DNA of 64,000 nucleotides from Umezawaea endophytica (GTDB taxonomy: Bacteria > Actinomycetota > Actinomycetes > Mycobacteriales > Pseudonocardiaceae), in the NCBI RefSeq assembly GCF_025061645.1, contig NZ_JANYMP010000003.1, positions 62,001 to 126,000 on the forward strand. The letters are read 5' to 3'. Below, one piece after another: positions 27,809-37,241 of the stretch; position 1 is the stretch's first letter, and the number at the start of each line of letters is the position of its first letter. The notes below the pieces were generated by a model. It saw only the letters and a program-made list of their open reading frames with translations, was not told the origin of the DNA and did no database searches. A program made the position numbers and the translations under genes.

Positions 27809-28627
27809 TCAGCCCGCCTTCCCGACCGCCGCGGTGTGGTGCTTGCCCACCGGCACCATGAGCGGCTTGCCGGACACGGGGTCCTCGATGATCCGGCACT
27901 CCAGGCCGAACGTCGCGCGCACGCCGTCCGCGGTCAGCACCTCCTCCGGCGTGCCCGCCGCGTACAGGCCGCCGTCGGCCAGCGCGACGAGGTGGTCGGC
28001 GTAGCGCGCGGCCAGGTTCAGGTCGTGCAGCACCATCACGATGGTCGTGCCGCGGGTCCGGTTGAGGTCGGTCAGCAGGTCCAGCACCTCGATCTGGTGG
28101 CTCACGTCCAGGAACGTGGTGGGCTCGTCCAGCAGCAGCAGGTCGGTCTGCTGGGCCAGCACCATGGCGATCCAGACCCGCTGGCGCTGGCCGCCGGACA
28201 GCTCGTCGACGGAGCGGTCGGCGAGGTCGGCGGTCGAGGTCGCGTCCAGCGCCGCCGCCACGGCCTCGTCGTCCTCCCTGCGCCACCGGGTCAGGATGCC
28301 CTGGTGCGGGTGGCGGCCCCGACCGACCAGCTCGGTGACCGTGATGCCCTCGGGCGCCAGCGGCGACTGCGGGAGCAGGCCCAGGACGCGGGCCAGTTCC
28401 TTGGCCGGGGTGCGGTGCACGAGCTTGCCGTCGAGCAGCACCCGGCCCGCCTTCGGCGCGAGCAGGCGGGACATGGAGCGCAGCAGCGTCGACTTGCCGC
28501 ACGCGTTGGCGCCGACGATCGCGGTGATCTCGCCGGGCGGGATCACCAGGTCGAGCGAGGTGATGACCGCGCGGTCGCCGTAGCCGATGGTCAGCTCCTC
28601 CACGGCGAGGGCGTGGGTGGTGGTCAC
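27809..28627 (-). CDS. Siderophore ABC transporter ATP-binding protein (FecE/FepC type)
   Basis: The 272-residue protein has Walker A GANACGKSTLLR, the signature LSGGQRQRVWIAMVLAQ, Walker B LLLLDEPTTFLD and switch His in MVLHDLNLA. It drives uptake by the two permeases encoded upstream. The start overlaps the previous stop by ATGA. Confidence 0.93.
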   Translation of the reverse strand: MTTTHALAVEELTIGYGDRAVITSLDLVIPPGEITAIVGANACGKSTLLRSMSRLLAPKAGRVLLDGKLVHRTPAKELARVLGLLPQSPLAPEGITVTELVGRGRHPHQGILTRWRREDDEAVAAALDATSTADLADRSVDELSGGQRQRVWIAMVLAQQTDLLLLDEPTTFLDVSHQIEVLDLLTDLNRTRGTTIVMVLHDLNLAARYADHLVALADGGLYAAGTPEEVLTADGVRATFGLECRIIEDPVSGKPLMVPVGKHHTAAVGKAG

Positions 28628-29655
28628 AGCGAGCCTCCGGCCCGGTTGGTGCGGACGATGAGGTAGATCAGGTAGGGCGCACCGAGCACCCCGGTGACGA
28701 CGCCGACCGGGTACCGCGCGCCGAGCAGGAACTGGCCGCTGAAGTCCGCCACGAGCACCAGCAGCGCGCCGACCAGTGCCGCCGGGACCATCAGCGACCC
28801 GCTCGGCCCGACCAGCCTGGCGGCGATCGGCCCGGACAGGAACGCCACGAACGCGATCGGCCCGGTCGCCGCCGTCGCGAACGAGATCAACCCGACCGCG
28901 GAGACGATCACGACGATCCTGGTGAGGTCGAGGCGCACGCCGAGCGCCGAGGCGGCGTCGTCACCGAGCTGCATGGTGGCGAGTCGGCGGGTCTGGGCCA
29001 GCAGCACCGGACCGAGGACGACCCCGGCGCACAGGACCGGGACCACGTCGGACCAGGCGACGCCGTTGAGGCTGCCGGTGAGCCACCGCAGCGCCTGCTG
29101 GAGGTCCCAGTTGCCCGCGCCGTCGAGGATCCAGTTGATCACGCTGGTGAGCATCGCGGCCATGCCGATGCCGATGAGGACGAGCCGGGTGCCCGCGACA
29201 CCGCCGCGATAGGACAGCAGGTAGATGAGCAGCGCGACGCCCAGCCCCGCGACGATGGCGAACACCTCGACGGCGGCGCCGGACAGCGAGAGCGAGACGA
29301 TCGCGAACGCGGCGGCGGCGCTCGCGCCGACGCTGATGCCGATGACGTCCGGGCTGGCCAACGGGTTGCGCAGCATCGTCTGGAAGGTCACGCCGCCGAC
29401 GCCGAAGCAGAGCCCGACCAGCATCGCCAGCACCGCGCGCGGCAGCCGCAGCCTCCCCACGGTGAACGACGCGCCCGGCACCTGCTCGCCGAGGACCACG
29501 GCGAGCACGTCGGCGGGCGGGTAGAACCGCTGGCCGACCATGAGCGACGTCGCCACGGCCGCGAGGACCAGCGCGCCCAGCACCGCGATCACGGTGCGAC
29601 GCCGTCGGGACTGGTGGACCCTCGTGCGCACGACGAGGTCGACGGTGGCGCTCAC
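28624..29655 (-). CDS. Siderophore ABC transporter permease (FecD/FepG type)
   Basis: The 343-residue integral membrane protein has the FecCD-family pattern: GQRFYPPADVLAVVLG, RLPRAVLAMLVG, GVTFQTMLRNPLASPDVIGI and GPIAFVAFLSGPIAARLVG. The GTG at 29655 overlaps the stop of the other permease by GTGA; the longer open frame upstream is not coding. It pairs with the permease at 29652-30695. Confidence 0.92.
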   Translation of the reverse strand: MSATVDLVVRTRVHQSRRRRTVIAVLGALVLAAVATSLMVGQRFYPPADVLAVVLGEQVPGASFTVGRLRLPRAVLAMLVGLCFGVGGVTFQTMLRNPLASPDVIGISVGASAAAAFAIVSLSLSGAAVEVFAIVAGLGVALLIYLLSYRGGVAGTRLVLIGIGMAAMLTSVINWILDGAGNWDLQQALRWLTGSLNGVAWSDVVPVLCAGVVLGPVLLAQTRRLATMQLGDDAASALGVRLDLTRIVVIVSAVGLISFATAATGPIAFVAFLSGPIAARLVGPSGSLMVPAALVGALLVLVADFSGQFLLGARYPVGVVTGVLGAPYLIYLIVRTNRAGGSL

Positions 29656-30695
29656 AGGGCACGGACCTTCTGCCGTCGGACGATCCAGATGAAGAACGGC
29701 GCCCCGACGAGCGCGGTGATGATGCCGACGTCGATCTCCTCCGGTCGGGTCACCAGCCTGCCGACGACGTCGGCGGAGGTGAGCAGCACCGCGCCGCCCA
29801 GCGCGGAGAACGGCAGCAGCCAGCGGTGGTCGACCCCGATCAGCAGCCTGCACAGGTGCGGGACGACCAGGCCGACGAACCCGATGGGGCCCGCCACCGC
29901 GGTGGCCGCGCCGCACAGCACCACGGCCCCGACCGAGGCGCCGAGCCGGATGAGCGCGACCCGTTCGCCGAGACCGGCGGCCAGGTCGTCGCCCAGCGCC
30001 AACGAGTTCAGCCCGCGCGCGGTGGCCAGGCACAGGACCGTGCCGACCACGAGGAACGGCAGCACCAGCGAGATCCGGTCGAACGAAGCGCCGCCGACCC
30101 CGCCGACGTACCAGGAGCGGAACGTCTCCGAGATGTCGTTGCGCGCGAGCACCACCGCGCTGATCAGCGACCCGAGCGCGGCCGACGTCACCGAGCCCGC
30201 GAGGGCGAGCTTGAGCGGGGTGGGACCGCCGCGGCCGAGTGAGCCGATGGCGTAGACGAACACCGCGGCCGTCGCCGCGCCGAGGATGGCGACCCAGATG
30301 TGGGAGGTCGCACCGACCAGTCCGAACGAGACCATGCCGGTCACGACGGCGAGTGAGGCGCCCGTGTTCACCCCGAGGATGCCGGGGTCCGCCAGCGGGT
30401 TGCGGGTCACGCCCTGCATGACGACCCCGGCCACCCCCAGCGACGCGCCGACCAGCACGGCCAGCACCGTGCGCGGGACCCGTTGCGAGACAGCGGCTTG
30501 CGCCAGCGTGTCGCGGGTGCCGCTCACCCCGGCGAGGACGTCGGCCACGCCGACGTCGCGCGCGCCGGCCACCACGGACGCGACGACGGACGCGAGCAGG
30601 ACGCCGAACACGATGAGCAGCCAGGAGGTCCGAACGCGACCAGGGTGCCGCGCGGTGGCGGCACCCGTGGTCGCGCGGTCGGTCGACGTGCTCAC
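29652..30695 (-). CDS. Siderophore ABC transporter permease (FecC/FepD type)
   Basis: The 347-residue membrane protein has RVPRTVLAVLVGASLGVAGVVMQGVTRNPLADPGILGVNTGA and GPIGFVGLVVPHLCRLLIG, the diagnostic FecCD blocks. The GTG at 30695 overlaps the binding-protein stop codon. It forms the channel with its neighbour. Confidence 0.92.
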   Translation of the reverse strand: MSTSTDRATTGAATARHPGRVRTSWLLIVFGVLLASVVASVVAGARDVGVADVLAGVSGTRDTLAQAAVSQRVPRTVLAVLVGASLGVAGVVMQGVTRNPLADPGILGVNTGASLAVVTGMVSFGLVGATSHIWVAILGAATAAVFVYAIGSLGRGGPTPLKLALAGSVTSAALGSLISAVVLARNDISETFRSWYVGGVGGASFDRISLVLPFLVVGTVLCLATARGLNSLALGDDLAAGLGERVALIRLGASVGAVVLCGAATAVAGPIGFVGLVVPHLCRLLIGVDHRWLLPFSALGGAVLLTSADVVGRLVTRPEEIDVGIITALVGAPFFIWIVRRQKVRAL

Positions 30696-31750
30696 TTGAC
30701 CTTGTCGGCCGCGGCGGCGAGCTGGCTCGCGTACTCGTCCAGCACCCACGACACCGACATCGGCGTCGGGTTGGCCGCGGTGCCCGCGGGCGAGGTGCCG
30801 GGCAGCATGACGACCGAACCGTTGGACACCGCGCGCAGCTTGGACAGCAGCGGGTCGGCGGCCAGGACGCGGCCCACCTCGGCGTCGCCGTAGCCGACGA
30901 CGATGTCCACGTCGTCGAAGGCGTCGATCTGCTCCGCGCTCTGCTCGAGGGCGAACTTGTCGGTGCCCTCCGAGGCCTTGGCGATGCTGCCCGGCGTGGT
31001 CATGCCGAGGTCCAGGAAGAACTCCGTGCGGGTGTCGTGCGTGGTGTAGAAGCCGACCTGGCTCAGGTCCGTGGTGTCGAAGTGGGTCATGAACATCGTC
31101 GACTTGCCCTGGATCTGCGGGTACTTCGCCTTGACGTCGGAGATCTGCTTCTCGATGTCGGCGATCACCTTCTGCCCGTCGGCGGAGCGGCCGATCGCCT
31201 TGCTGCTCAAAGTGATGCTCTCGCGCCACGGCGTCGCCCAGGCCGCCTTGGGGTAGGCCACCACGGGGGCGATCTCGCTCAGGGTCTTGTAGTCCTCCGG
31301 CGTGAGCCCGGAGTACGGGGCCAGGATGACGTCGGGCCGGGTGTCGGACACGGCTTCGAAGTCGATGCCGTCGGTCTCGTCGAACAGCACCGGCGTGGGG
31401 GCGTTGAGCTCCTTGAGCTTCGCCGCGACCCACGGCAGCAGGCCGTCGGTGTCGTCGTCGCCGAAGTTGGCCTTGGCCATGCCCACGGGCACGATGCCCA
31501 GCGCGAGCGGCACCTCGTGGTTGGCCCACGCGACGGTGGCGATCCGCTCGGGCTTCTTGGGGATCGTGGTCTTCCCGAGCGCGTGCTCGACGGTGACGGG
31601 GAACGAGTCACCGGTGGAGGACTGGCCGGCACCGGCGTCACCACCGCCGGTCCCGCTCGTGGACGAACAGGCGCTGAGGGCCAGCACGGCGACAGCGACG
31701 ACGGCCCCGACTCGTAGGCGGCGTGTACGCACGGGACGAACCTCTTTCAT
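30692..31750 (-). CDS. Iron-siderophore-binding lipoprotein
   Basis: The 352-residue protein starts with a basic stretch and a hydrophobic segment ending in the lipobox LSAC (lipidated Cys about residue 28). The rest follows the FecB/FepB-type periplasmic-binding fold: ERIATVAWANHEVPLALG, DVILAPYSGLTPEDY and a C-terminal WVLDEYASQL. It captures ferric siderophore outside the membrane. It is the first gene of the import operon and lies directly behind an iron box. The ligand is not predictable. Confidence 0.92.
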   Translation of the reverse strand: MKEVRPVRTRRLRVGAVVAVAVLALSACSSTSGTGGGDAGAGQSSTGDSFPVTVEHALGKTTIPKKPERIATVAWANHEVPLALGIVPVGMAKANFGDDDTDGLLPWVAAKLKELNAPTPVLFDETDGIDFEAVSDTRPDVILAPYSGLTPEDYKTLSEIAPVVAYPKAAWATPWRESITLSSKAIGRSADGQKVIADIEKQISDVKAKYPQIQGKSTMFMTHFDTTDLSQVGFYTTHDTRTEFFLDLGMTTPGSIAKASEGTDKFALEQSAEQIDAFDDVDIVVGYGDAEVGRVLAADPLLSKLRAVSNGSVVMLPGTSPAGTAANPTPMSVSWVLDEYASQLAAAADKVK

Positions 31751-31763
31751 CAGAGCACGGGAG

Positions 31764-31782
31764 CATGCTTAGCCTAACCTAA
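31764..31782. promoter_or_regulatory. IdeR/DmdR-type iron box
   Basis: TTAGCCTAACCTAA at 31769-31782 matches 13 of the last 14 bases of the consensus TTAGGTTAGGCTAACCTAA. It lies 14-32 bases upstream of the binding-lipoprotein start, where bound repressor would block transcription when iron is plentiful. Confidence 0.75.
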
Positions 31783-31831
31783 GTTACGGGTAGGCAAGCG
31801 GGGAAGATCCGTCCTCTGTGATCTGAAACCC

Positions 31832-31888
31832 GCTCCCGCGGATCTCCACCGGCCGCGTCGCCACGCGACGGCGGGAGCCCGCGGGAGC
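31832..31888. terminator. Nested inverted repeat at the end of the NRPS-PKS operon
   Basis: Outer arms GCTCCCGCGG (31832-31841) and CCGCGGGAGC (31879-31888) enclose a short CGTCGC-CAC-GCGACG hairpin. It is just past the stop of the last operon gene at 31894. Confidence 0.45.
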
Positions 31889-31893
31889 GGTCG

Positions 31894-33561
31894 TCAGAGC
31901 GCCGCCAGCCGCACCCCCAGCGTGTCCAGCCCCATGGACCCCATTTCCAGGGCCCGCATGTGGAACCGCTTGAGGTCGAACGCCGAACCGTGCCGCGCGC
32001 GGGCGTCACCGATGGCCTCGAGCCACAGGCGCTCACCGAGCTTGTACGACGTCGCCTGCGCGGGCCAGCCCAGGTAGCGGTCCACCTGACCCCGAGACTC
32101 CTCCTCGCGCACCGTGGTGCGGCTGAGGAAGAACTCCACCGCCAGCGCGGGCGTCCACCTCTCGCCCTCGTGGAACCCCGTGCCCTTGGGGATCGCGAGC
32201 CCCAGGTGCAGGCCGATGTCGAGGATCACCCGCGCGGAGCGGTACAGCTCCTCGCTGAGCGTGCCGAGGACGTCACCGTCGGAGCTGATGTAGCCGAGGT
32301 CGCGCATCAACCGTTCCGCGTACAGGGCCCAGCCCTCGCCGTGGCCGTAGGCGAACGCGAGCAGCCGCTGGTACTTGTTGAGCCGCTTCGCCTGGTACAC
32401 GGCGGTTCCGAGCTGGAGGTGGTGGCCCGGCACGCCCTCGTGGTACAGCCGCGAGACGTGCCGCCAGGTCGGGAACACGGTCCGGTCGGCGGGCGCGATC
32501 CACCAGGTGCTGCCCGGCCGGGAGAAGTCGTCGGTCGGCGCCGCGTAGTACTGGCCGATCGTCCCGCCGGGCGGGGCCTCCCGCACCTCGAAGCGCATCA
32601 GCTCGTCCGGGATGTCGAAGTGGACACCGCGCAGGTCCTGGAGCGCCTCGTCGCTGAGCTTCTGCATCCACGCGCCGTACTGCGCGCGGCCTTCCACGTG
32701 GTGGCGGGGATCGGCGTCCAGCAGGGCCGCGACCTCGGCGACCGACGCGCCCGGCTTGATCCGGCCCGCCACCTCGCGCATCTCCCGTTCGACGCGGGCG
32801 AAGTCGTCCCACGCCCACTCGTAGGCCGCGATCAGGTCGATCCGCGCGCCGAGGAACTGCCGCGACCACAGCGCGTAGATGTCCGGGCCGACGCCGTCGC
32901 GTTCGGGCGCTCGGGGGGCGATCCCGTGCAGGTGGTCCGCGAACTCGGCGAACGCCGCGGTCGCCGCCTTCGCGTTGACCTCCAACTCGGCGAGCAGGGC
33001 CGGGCCCACGACGCCTGCCGCGCCGCCGACGAACGTGGTGAAGAACGACTCGGTGCCCGACCGGCCCGACCACGTCTCGCACTGCGCGGCGACCGCGACC
33101 AACTGCCGAGCGGAGGTGGAGGTCCCGCGCCCGAGCGCCCGCGTCAGCGACGCGCCGAGACCCGTCAGCGCGTCCGGCACCTTCGCCATCCGCTTGGCGA
33201 TCTTCTCCCAGTCCTCCGCGGTCTCGGACGACATCAGGTCGAAGGTCAGCCGGATCTCCTGGATCGGGCTGTTGATCGTGTTGACGCACGCCTCGTCGAG
33301 CCCGGCCTCGTGCAGGGCGAGTTCGGTGCCCACCCGTTCGGTGAACACCTCCCTGGCGAGTTCCTCCGCCGCGTCGGCGGCCGGGGCGGTCGCGATCTCG
33401 CGCAGCGTGCGGGCCCGCAGCTCGCCGCGCGCCGCGTAGCCCTCCGGCGAGAAGTCGGTCATGTGCTCGTCGTGGCCGGGGACGCCGAGGTAGCTGCCGG
33501 TCAACGGGTCGAGCGCGGCGAACTCGGCGACATACCGGTCGGACAGCGCGTTGACGTTCAT
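31894..33561 (-). CDS. DUF885-family putative hydrolase
   Basis: The 555-residue protein belongs to the DUF885 family, with the zinc-peptidase-like block YHEGVPGHHLQLG and the following FAYGHGEGWALYAERLM. The family is thought to include metal-dependent carboxypeptidases or amidases; the substrate here is unknown. It is the last gene of the thirteen-gene operon and overlaps the luciferase-like gene by ATGA. It could trim a precursor peptide, remove a protecting residue, or hydrolyse the product for resistance. No signal peptide is seen. The ATG at 33561 has GAGGAAT upstream. Confidence 0.85.
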   Translation of the reverse strand: MNVNALSDRYVAEFAALDPLTGSYLGVPGHDEHMTDFSPEGYAARGELRARTLREIATAPAADAAEELAREVFTERVGTELALHEAGLDEACVNTINSPIQEIRLTFDLMSSETAEDWEKIAKRMAKVPDALTGLGASLTRALGRGTSTSARQLVAVAAQCETWSGRSGTESFFTTFVGGAAGVVGPALLAELEVNAKAATAAFAEFADHLHGIAPRAPERDGVGPDIYALWSRQFLGARIDLIAAYEWAWDDFARVEREMREVAGRIKPGASVAEVAALLDADPRHHVEGRAQYGAWMQKLSDEALQDLRGVHFDIPDELMRFEVREAPPGGTIGQYYAAPTDDFSRPGSTWWIAPADRTVFPTWRHVSRLYHEGVPGHHLQLGTAVYQAKRLNKYQRLLAFAYGHGEGWALYAERLMRDLGYISSDGDVLGTLSEELYRSARVILDIGLHLGLAIPKGTGFHEGERWTPALAVEFFLSRTTVREEESRGQVDRYLGWPAQATSYKLGERLWLEAIGDARARHGSAFDLKRFHMRALEMGSMGLDTLGVRLAAL

Positions 33562-34601
33562 GCGGTATTCCTCACCAGGAGTCGGAGTTCGTTCAGGCGG
33601 GCGAGACCGGCCAGCACGCGCTTGGTGTCCACCCCGAAGTCGATCAGGCAGGCGATCTCGTCGACGCCGATGTCCCGCGCCCTCTCCACGGCCCGCACCG
33701 CCTTGGGCACGGTGCCGAGCAGGCCGCCGTCGTCGTAGTACCGGTCGAAGGACCGCCGGACGAGGAAGTCCACTTCGGACTCCCGGAGCTTCGCCGGGTC
33801 GATCTTCCTCGCTCCGGCCAGCCGCGAGCCCAGCAGCAGGTTGATCGAGCTGCGCAGGTAGTTCGACATCGGCTCGCGCACCACCTCGCGCACCTCGTCC
33901 TCGTCGTCGCCGAGGAACGTGTGCACCATCAGCACGACGTGACCGGGGAAACCCTGCTCGGCCGAGGCCTTGCGGTACTCGGCGATCTTCTCCGCCAGGT
34001 CGTCCACGTCCTGGCCGAGCAGGTGGGTGAGCAGCCCGGCACCGATCCGGCCCGCGTTGCGGAACGTGTCGACGCCGCCCGCGCTGGTCACCCAGATCGG
34101 CAGCTCGCGCTGGACCGGCGGCGGGAAGATCCGCACCTCGCTGGTGCCGCCCGCGCCGTCGAGCGCGGACATGCTGTCCCCGCGCCACAACCGCCGGATC
34201 TGGTCGACGTGGTCGAGGACGACCTGCCGCCGGTCGTCGTAGTTCTCCGGGCGCAGCACGAAGTCCGACGCGTGCCAGCCGGAGGCCAGCGAGATGCCGA
34301 CCCGGCCGCCGGACAGGTTGTCGACCACCGACCACTCCTCGGCGATCCGCAGCGGGTGGTGCAGCGGCGAGACCACGCTGCCCGCGCGGATCCCGACCCG
34401 ACTGGTCACGGCCGCGATGGCCGCGCCGGTCACGGCCGGGTTCGGGTAGATGCCGCCGAAGGCGTGGAAGTGGCGCTCCGGCGTCCACACGGCGGTGAAG
34501 TCGTTGGCGTCGGCGAACCTCGCCCCGGAGAGCAGGAGTTCGTAGCGGTCGGTGTCCAGCGAGCAGTTGTCGTTGGCGAAGTAGAAGAGGCTGAGGTCCA
34601 C
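33558..34601 (-). CDS. Luciferase-like FMN monooxygenase of natural-product clusters
   Basis: The 347-residue protein has the LLM fold of the NRPS/PKS-associated subfamily: SLFYFANDNCSLDTDRYELLLSGARFADANDFTAVWTPERHFHAFGGIYPNP, PLRIAEEWSVVDNLSGGRVGISLASGW. Members occur as free enzymes or as domains inside assembly lines and oxidise carrier-bound or released intermediates. It lies between the exporter and DUF885 genes, overlapping the latter. A Baeyer-Villiger-like or hydroxylation step is possible; the exact reaction cannot be read from sequence. Confidence 0.87.
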   Translation of the reverse strand: MDLSLFYFANDNCSLDTDRYELLLSGARFADANDFTAVWTPERHFHAFGGIYPNPAVTGAAIAAVTSRVGIRAGSVVSPLHHPLRIAEEWSVVDNLSGGRVGISLASGWHASDFVLRPENYDDRRQVVLDHVDQIRRLWRGDSMSALDGAGGTSEVRIFPPPVQRELPIWVTSAGGVDTFRNAGRIGAGLLTHLLGQDVDDLAEKIAEYRKASAEQGFPGHVVLMVHTFLGDDEDEVREVVREPMSNYLRSSINLLLGSRLAGARKIDPAKLRESEVDFLVRRSFDRYYDDGGLLGTVPKAVRAVERARDIGVDEIACLIDFGVDTKRVLAGLARLNELRLLVRNTA

Positions 34602-34605
34602 GGCG

Positions 34606-35841
34606 TCACGCCGCCCTTTCCGCGGCCCTGGTGGTCGCCGCCCAACGTGCGATGGAGGGGGCCAGCAGGCCTGCCACCAGCAGGACCACCCCGAGCGCGA
34701 GCCAACCCGGCCACCCGGGACCGATGATCAGCGTCGTGACGACGATGGGGGTCACCATCGTGCCGAAGTTGGACGTCATGCCGAAGAAGCCCTGGTACTG
34801 CCCGTGGGCGTGCTCCGGCGCGAGTTCGTAGGCCAGCGCCCAGGAACCGGCGCTGTAGAGCAGTTCGCTGATCGCGTGCACGGCCGCGCCCGCGAACAGG
34901 AACGTGACCGCCAGCCACACCGGGCGATCGGCGGCGAGCGCGAAGAGGGCGCAGCACAGGGCGAGCAGCACCCCGCACCGCCGCAGCGCCCGCCCGCCGC
35001 CCTCGACGGTCTCCGCGCCCTTGCTGGCCCGCACCTGGAGCAGCACGACCATCACGGTGTTGAGCAGCAGGATGCCGGAGTACACCACCGGCGGCGCGTT
35101 CGTCTTCTGCGAGATCCAGATCGGCAGCGCCACGAGCAGGATGCCGACGTTCATCACGAGCACGACGTTGAGCAGTCCGAAGACCGCGAACGGCTTGTCC
35201 CGCAGCACTTCCCAGCGCGAGGCGGTCGCGGGTCGCTCGACCCGCCGCACGGCGGGCAGCTTGACGTACACCAGCCCGCTGGCCGCGTACATCACCGCGC
35301 ACACCAGCAGCAGCGAGACGTACACCCGCGGCGAGTTCGCGGTCAGCGCGAGGCCACCGATGAGCGCGCCGACCGAGAAGCCGATGTTGTTCGCGGCCCG
35401 CGTGTACGCCCGCGCCTTGATCCGCTCCTCCGAAGGCATGGCGGCGGCCACGAGCGCGGCCTGACCGCTGTACGCGCCGGACTCCGCCATGTAGACGAGG
35501 CTCGCGACGACCGCGAACGCCACCGGCCCGTCGACGAACACGTAGCCGGTGATCAGGGTCCCCTGCACGAGGTGGAAGGCGATCGTCCCGGTGCGGACGC
35601 CGATCACGTCGAGCAGGTGCCCGGCGGGGACGCCCACGAACATCCTGAGCCCGGCCGCGATGGTCAGCCCGATGCCGACCTGCGCCGCCGGGATGCCCAC
35701 GGAGGTGGTGAAGTACAGGATCAGGACGGTCAGCAGCATCCCGTTCGCCAGGCCGTGCGCCATGTTGGCCGAGAACAGCACCCTGATCGGACCCGGCGGT
35801 GGGTACACCTGGCGGATCACGTTCTCCCGCACCGAGGTCAT
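34606..35841 (-). CDS. MFS transporter
   Basis: The 411-residue protein has about a dozen hydrophobic segments and a major-facilitator pattern (VGVPAGHLLDVIGVRTGTI near the loop 2-3 motif). It probably exports the product of the surrounding cluster. The ATG at 35841 overlaps the adenylation-domain stop, and four bases separate its stop from the next gene. Confidence 0.85.
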   Translation of the reverse strand: MTSVRENVIRQVYPPPGPIRVLFSANMAHGLANGMLLTVLILYFTTSVGIPAAQVGIGLTIAAGLRMFVGVPAGHLLDVIGVRTGTIAFHLVQGTLITGYVFVDGPVAFAVVASLVYMAESGAYSGQAALVAAAMPSEERIKARAYTRAANNIGFSVGALIGGLALTANSPRVYVSLLLVCAVMYAASGLVYVKLPAVRRVERPATASRWEVLRDKPFAVFGLLNVVLVMNVGILLVALPIWISQKTNAPPVVYSGILLLNTVMVVLLQVRASKGAETVEGGGRALRRCGVLLALCCALFALAADRPVWLAVTFLFAGAAVHAISELLYSAGSWALAYELAPEHAHGQYQGFFGMTSNFGTMVTPIVVTTLIIGPGWPGWLALGVVLLVAGLLAPSIARWAATTRAAERAA

Positions 35842-37241
35842 GAGCCGACCGCCTCTCGGAGTCGTGCGCGGTCGGCCTTGCCGTTGACGTTGAGCGGGAT
35901 CTCGTCCAGGTGGTGGAAGCGCCTCGGGACCATGTGGATGGGCAGCCGCCGACGCAGCCACCGCACGAGCTGCGCGGTGGGGAGCGGCTCGCCGGTGAAG
36001 TACCCGACGAGTTCGGTCTCGGCACCGGTGTCCGCGGCGACCACGACCACGTCGCGAACGCCGTCGTGCTCCCGCACGCAGGCCTCCACCTCGCCGAGTT
36101 CGATGCGGTAGCCGCGGACCTTCACCTGGTTGTCCAGGCGGCCGAGGTGCACCCAGTGCCCGTCCTCCAGCCGAACCCGGTCACCGGTGCGGTAGTAGTG
36201 GTCCTCGGTCACGGGCAGGACGTTCGGCAGGAACCGCCCGGCGTCGTCGCTCGGATCGAGGTAACCGCCGAACCGCTGCGCACCGCGCACGCACAGCTCG
36301 CCGTCGTCTAGCACGACGGAGTCGAGGAAGTCGTACACCGGACCGATCGGCACGGTGCCGTTCGACGTCGACGGCCAGTCGCCGGGGTCCGCGGGCAGCG
36401 TGTACTCGGTGCAGGCCACGGTGAGTTCGGTCGGCCCGTAGACGTTCGTGATCGCCGCCGCCGGAGCGACGCCGTGCCACGCCGCGGCCTGCGCGTAGGT
36501 GAACTGCTCGCCGATGAACACGCTGTGCCGCAACGAGTTCGGCACACCGCTCGGCAGGTTCCCCAGCCCGGCGCTGACCGACACGACGGACGGCACCGAG
36601 AACCAGTGCGTGATCCCGCGCTCGGAGAGGTACTTCACCGGCTCCATCAGCTCGGTGCGGTCGGGCACGACGAGGGTCGCTCCCCCGCCCCACGTGACGA
36701 ACAGGTCGAAGACCGACGGGTCGAAGGTCAGGTCGAAGGTCTGCGACATCCGGCAGCCGGGCCCCACGTCGAACTTCGCGATGTTGTGCGCGATGTACGG
36801 AGCGAGGTTGGCGTGCGTGATCGGCACGCCCTTGGGCCTGCCGGTCGACCCGGACGTGAACAGCACGTACGCCACGTCCTGCGGCACGCACTCGGCCAAC
36901 GGCCCGTCGCTGCCCTCGATCCGCCCGTCGAGCACCAGGTCCGGTCGGGCGAGCGCCAGGATCACGTCGTTGCGGGCCCGCGGGTGGGCAGGGTTGATCG
37001 GGGTCACGACCGCGCCGAGCCGCAGCGCGGCCAAGTACCCCAGGTAGGTGGCCGGTTCACGGGTGGCGGGCAGCACGATCCTGCGCGGGGCGCTCCCGTG
37101 CGCCGCCAGGATCCCCGCGGCCAGCGCGTCGGACCTCTCCTGGAGCTCCCGGTAGGTCAGGGTCAGGCCGTCGACCTCGATGGCGGGGTGGTCCGGGTAG
37201 CGGCGCACGGAGTCCTCGAACCACTGGTACAGCGCGGTCAT
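35838..37241 (-). CDS. Free-standing amino-acid adenylation domain
   Basis: The 467-residue protein is a complete A domain with no carrier: FTSGSTGRPKG, TFDPSVFDLF at A4 (Asp235 equivalent kept), NVYGPTELT, YYRTGDRVRL, VKVRGYRIELGEVE and NVNGKADRARL. It must charge a carrier elsewhere: candidates are the carrier of the C-T-C protein, the free PCP at 44699, or the ACP at 40328, none of which has its own A domain. I could not assign a substrate from the pocket residues. It overlaps FkbH and MFS genes by four bases each. Confidence 0.88.
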   Translation of the reverse strand: MTALYQWFEDSVRRYPDHPAIEVDGLTLTYRELQERSDALAAGILAAHGSAPRRIVLPATREPATYLGYLAALRLGAVVTPINPAHPRARNDVILALARPDLVLDGRIEGSDGPLAECVPQDVAYVLFTSGSTGRPKGVPITHANLAPYIAHNIAKFDVGPGCRMSQTFDLTFDPSVFDLFVTWGGGATLVVPDRTELMEPVKYLSERGITHWFSVPSVVSVSAGLGNLPSGVPNSLRHSVFIGEQFTYAQAAAWHGVAPAAAITNVYGPTELTVACTEYTLPADPGDWPSTSNGTVPIGPVYDFLDSVVLDDGELCVRGAQRFGGYLDPSDDAGRFLPNVLPVTEDHYYRTGDRVRLEDGHWVHLGRLDNQVKVRGYRIELGEVEACVREHDGVRDVVVVAADTGAETELVGYFTGEPLPTAQLVRWLRRRLPIHMVPRRFHHLDEIPLNVNGKADRARLREAVGS

